A DNA stretch of 64,000 bases, from positions 9,669,845 through 9,733,844 of the forward strand of contig JAQFVV010000027.1 in assembly GCA_028023455.1 (NCBI GenBank). The letters run 5' to 3'. Below, one piece after another: positions 53,001-59,000 of the stretch. Both the position numbers and the translations under genes were made by a program. Each line of letters begins with the position of its first letter. The stretch's first letter is position 1. Origin of the DNA: Epiperipatus broadwayi (Eukaryota > Onychophora > Udeonychophora > Euonychophora > Peripatidae). The notes below the pieces were generated by a model that had not been told where the DNA came from, did not search any database, and saw only the letters and a program-made list of their open reading frames with translations.

Positions 53001-56000
53001 TTTAATTAGAAAGTTAGATTAAAGATAAGACGGCTGTTCTTATCTTTATAAAGTCGTAATCTTGTGTCAAGATTTGGCAAGGTCCTTTTAGTGTTAAAAT
53101 ATATTCAGAGAGTGCAGTGCCAACGGTTAAAGCCTTTCATTAAGTATTCACATATACTCATTTGCACTTAATAAAAATATATATTTAGAACTTGTAATTA
53201 CGTTGACATTACAAAGTTAATAAAATACGCTGATTATAGTTATTTACTTATCACCACATCTACTGCGTGATTAACCTGAAGGATTGCAAAAATAATGTTT
53301 TGATCACCTATGGGGCACCCTACCCTGCTTTTGGTATCTAGAAGGAGAGAAATGGCATGGATTCCAGGAGGATGATTATTATATCTTCTTTGCCAATTTG
53401 TTCTCTCTCTCGAGTTAATTTTTCAGGGCTTTTTACTTCCATGTCATGAACTCTACGAGACCATTCTCATCAGAATCAGATTCAAGAATTAATTCCTTCC
53501 AGGATCACAAAAACTGTTGTGGTCCATGATTTGTAGCTGGCTTCTGGAGTAATAATAGTTTTAACTTTTACATCCGATTACCTGACAGGATATTATTAAG
53601 AACCATTTGTCTTTTGCCTGAAACACTTTCATTCAGTCTCAACATGTAATTCAAGAATGTATATTTTAACTTTTTTGTAACAAGCTATATAACACAAAAA
53701 TATATTCTTTCTTCTGCATTTAATTAACAAAAATCTGTGCTTGTCTGATGATTAGTAATTCTATTGTGTGTGTGTGTATATATATATATATTGTACCCTC
53801 ACTTCTCGATATATGATATTATTTAAAATATGACTAGCTCAATTAAATCATTATGCTCAGCTAAAATATGTATAACTATCTTTAATATATTTTTTATAAT
53901 ACTATATCTTATCAGATTTATTATAACTTATCAAAAATTAATATAGTTCAATATTATGTACTAATTAAATAAGTATTTACTAAAATCATGAGACTGTGAA
54001 GTGAAGTTACAATTGGTAATTGAATTTACATTGAACCAATGTCTTTCCAAGACACTGTCTCAATGGCATAAGAATACTATTACCTCTTTATTATCTCATT
54101 ACTAACTCTACAGCACTCTTATGACTTTTATAAATGAACTATCTTTAATAATAATAGATAAATAAATCTCAATCTTTTGTTAAGGAAATATAATTAAATA
54201 ATCTCAGGTTCTTCTAATTATCTTAAAGTAATAATAATTCGTGCAGATAGGAATGATAAGGGATTTAATATCAAACCTAAATACACCTAACTTATTCTAA
54301 TAACAATAACTAACAATAATAATCTTTAGTGTATAGCTTAATCTTATCTATTTTATTATACTATTAATCATTAAGAAAATAAGTAAATCATATACATGTC
54401 TTTCATTTCCATATAGTATCTTAATTTTAAAATATACTAAAATCTTATAATTTAACAATCTGTGGCAATAAATAATATTATACTCTTATATTGTGCATTA
54501 TAATTACTTTGTGACCATTGTAATATTATATGTTAATGTCAATCAATTTCTATAAATTATATTAAGAAAATATTGTGTTTCTTTCTCAAATAATAAAATA
54601 ATAAATTCATATTGTGCAAATATTATGTACATTCAAATTATCTGTTGTCAAATGCTGTGGTGTAAAATAATGAATTCGACACACTTTTAAACAACTTAAC
54701 AAATTTATTTACATCAACTTTAACAAATAACTTATTTACACTATTTACATTACAAATGGAACTAAAGAAAATAAAACAAAAATAAGAAAAATAATAATAC
54801 AAGATTTTTACACTGTTACTATTTCCATAATCATAAATAGATAATTTATACATTTTTTAAATGTTCTATCAATAACATTTAATTAAGTTTATGACTTTAA
54901 ATTTTAATAAACATCATTTGTCATCAATTAATACAAGAAAAGGTTTTATGTGAAATATCATTCATGTAGCATATATGTAAATAAACAGACTTTAATAATT
55001 AAAATGCTACTTCACTTAAGTCTTACTGCTATTTATATTATAATGTACTAGTATGTATTACATTTACTATCAGTATTACTCAAATATTAATTAATGTATA
55101 AACTGATATAACTTTGTAATATAATAACAATTATTGATTATAACTATTTATTTCATTCCGATATAATGTCATACTACATGTCTTATCAAAATATGCAATA
55201 CGTATATGTTCTTTTAAAATAATATTTAAAATTATTCAACAATTTCAAATTTTTATAAAGTATTATATCAAATAAAATTCTATGATTCTTTTCTATTTAA
55301 AACTATTACTCTTCTTTACTTGTTATTCTTATTCCTTCCTAAAAAACTTCTATCTACAAAAGTCATTTTAACCTTATTTAACTTCAGAAAAATAGATGAC
55401 CAATTTTAAAAAAAAATAATAATTATCCAAACTCTCTTATACCTCATCATCTATATACGATAAACCTTCAATCAAAATATAAATTTCTACATAAAATTAA
55501 CTTACTTATCTAATAAAAATAAAAATAAAATATAGATTTTTATTATATCTCTTACTAACTTGAAAAGAAAAAAAAATAAATAACTTATACTAATATAATA
55601 AATCTAATTCCTAATATTGTAACAGAAACATTAAAATTTATTCACGAAAGAATCATATAATTATTTCTAGGTTCTCATATTACGTTGTACTAAATTTACA
55701 TCATCAATTTAAAGTATGCATATTAAAATAAAACTGCTATTACTAATATTATGCGTGTATATTCTTTAAATATTAATACATTCATTCAACAATCAAATAA
55801 CATTTGGTTGATCTAAAGAAAACATAGCAAATACATCAAATTATTATTATTACATAATTTTTTACCATAAATGATACTTTAATGTACAGTCCGTCACACG
55901 ATGTCCTCCAGGATTACAGTTTTACAAAATAATTTCACATTTACACTCAACAATTATTCTTTAAAATATTACGTGTTGTATAATTATAAAATAAACTTTA

Positions 56001-59000
56001 TGCAATGAAATGTTATATTAATATTTAGTTATTTTTTTTTTAAAAAAATGTAAATGTACCTTTCCTATCTTTAATAAATCAATAATTAATTAAATATTTA
56101 TGTTAGTTAATAAATAAAAAACATATTACATAAAATCCAACGGTGTCTTCTTTCACCCATAATTGTTCTTTTTCCTAGGCACAAACTTTCACCAAACATT
56201 ACTTCCTTTTCCGGTACATCACGTGTTTTTTAAAAGTTTTTATGAAAAAATGAAAACGTTCTTTTTTTTTTAAAAAAAATAATAAAATAAAAGTCAAAGT
56301 CAGTTCCACCATAAGAATAAAATAATAATTAAAATAGTTTATGGGATCCGGATTCATTTCTTTTTAAGGAAAAAAATATTATTATTTAAAAGTTATTATT
56401 TTTTAGAATTAGTCTATAGTTTATAAAGTTCTTATTTAATTATTTTAAATTGACTTGGATATCCACGTATATTTGATTTGCGCATTCCTTAACAAATATT
56501 TAGGTAAGATTACTTTTAGATTCTTCTGTACGACCAGCGTTCAGACTTTACTAATATAATAATTTTATTTATAGGTATTTCTTTACCCATTAAATTTCCA
56601 ATTTATTTGCCTTTTAAAACTGTCAAAATTTAGTCTTTTAAACCATAAAGACTTAACAAGGCAAGTATTTATGTAATCATTATTATTTACCATCTTTACT
56701 AAGTTATATACTTAGATTTATAATTTACAAATACTTTCTTCATAAAGAAGTATTTCTCATTCTTTTAAATATCTGTTTTATAAAAATTAATTACAATCAG
56801 CTTTTAAATTTATATAAGGTCCAACATATTACTTTTATGCATCTAGTAACTCTCCTAGTTAATCCAGCGTTTGTTAAATTTTTAGTATAAAGTCTCCAAT
56901 ACATTTTATCCTTATACGATGTTTTCATGACTATTTGATAGTAAATTGAGCTTCGATCGAGACGATCAATAGGAAATTATAATTAAAATTAGCACTGCAT
57001 ATTTGTCGGTAAACTTTTATAAATTATTTTAAAAAACTACTCTCTTATAATTTTAAAACGATTATGAGAGCGTCTATAATTACTTAGCTATTTCTAATAG
57101 CACACTTTACTTTAAAAATTACAATCACAATCCCCCTCCGAACAATTGAACCTTGGTTTTATACCGGAAGAAACTCCCCACTTGATTGGTAAATTAAACA
57201 ATCAACTTGCTAGCTTATTTACATATTTTACCAACAAGACAGAATTAAAAATAAATAATGACTTATTTAATATTTATTATTTATCACATTATTAAATTCT
57301 TAAATTAATCTTTATCATTTATTTAAATCCATTAAACATTTTTTTAAAATATTCTTTCTTACTTTATTTCACTTTTAACTTTTATAAGATTATTTTTATA
57401 AACAAACTAAGTCTATTTTTATTCGTTATGTTTTTAAGCAGTATTTTAAAAATCAGATTTAATATTTCACATTAATTATTTTTATTTTTATCTCGTGATA
57501 GCCAATATAATACTTATAAATTTTTATAACAGAATTTTAAAATAGTTTTGCAACTTTACTAAAAAAAAAAACTCACAAGCATGTGTGTATGTGTCTAACT
57601 AACATCTGTTTTACAACACAGCTACAAACGCTTGTAATAATCTAAAAATAAACTAACAATTTCATTTTTAAAAATAAATATTTTTAAAATAAATAATATC
57701 TTATAACAACTTTTAAAATAATAATTCGATATTATTAAAATCAAATATTAATCTTCTATTATGTACTACTAATAATTAAAATATTTATATTCACTTATTA
57801 AATATTAATCTTTATCAACAATAAATATATGCATTTAATTTTAACTTGTCTTTTTAAAACTTTAACTTTAAACATTTATTTATTAAATTTATTAATGCAG
57901 TATTGATTATGGCCAGTTTTCCCAACCATATACTATTATCATCCCTATTGAAACGTCTCTCTCAAACATCAGCACAATTTTCACATATCAAATATTCATA
58001 GATTACTTTAATTACACTTTTTAAAAGATTGTTATAAATAAAATTAACATCATATAGCTAAATATATCTTAAATTTAAAATTTTTTTAATAGATTGATAC
58101 AACAATTTATGGAGACCCATACAAAAGGGCACAATATATATGACTACATAGAACAGATATAGCAGAAAGCAATCTATAAAGAATGGCTTAACAATAAACA
58201 TCTAAAAAAAATAGAGTTCTTTATTAGACAGTGATAGAATTAAAAAATCAACAAGTTTTAATTTGGATAGTTATCAGCTTAAGAAACCTGCTAAACATCA
58301 CATGATCATCATTCTTTATGCTTGCTTCTGATTACTGTGGCTTACACTGAGTGGCACTACTGTATGGAGAGTTTTGCCTCTGTGTTAAACAGCTTAAGAA
58401 AATAAAGTAATTTAATTAAATATCTCGGTACCTTTTTATAGGGAAAGAGACTTGGATAGTGAGGTCTAACACAAATTTTAATGTACTAATTTTACATTGA
58501 ACAAGCCAAAAGGTATGTCAAAGCTATAATGTATTGCAAGTAAATTAATTGTATATCATCAGTAGCATGTAATCTGCAAATGACTATGTCCAATCCAATT
58601 TCAAGAGGGAGGGGAAAGATATCACGAAATAATAAAGTATTAGAGCTGAATCTTGTGATGACTGTAAAAACCAATTTGTAAAACACAAATATCCTCCACA
58701 CATACAATACAGTGGCACATTACTCGGCTTATTTGATATTTTTCAGAGCTATCTTTTACTTTTAATTTCTTCTGCAGAAAACTTTTTTCTCTTAAAAAAT
58801 TGTAATACCTTGTCTAATTTTAGCTCTCCAATTCTCTACCATATCTTCCAATGAAAATAATCTCCATAGCATATCTTGAGAACGACTTGAGTTAATCTCA
58901 CACATAAATGCTTCTGCCTACCCCACCGATAACACACTCAAGTTTATCATAAAATAACCTCAATTGTTTTATGGAGTTGTTAGTTTGCCCAATTTATTGT

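Noticed and set aside
54638-54853. 71-codon minus-strand frame in the G-poor tract
   Set aside because: Low-complexity Tyr/Phe/Asn/Lys composition expected from AT-rich sequence; no motif.
58492-58707. 71-codon minus-strand frame beginning MYVWRIFVFYKLVF
   Set aside because: Hydrophobic by composition only, next to MITE and LINE fragments, no splice signals of its own.
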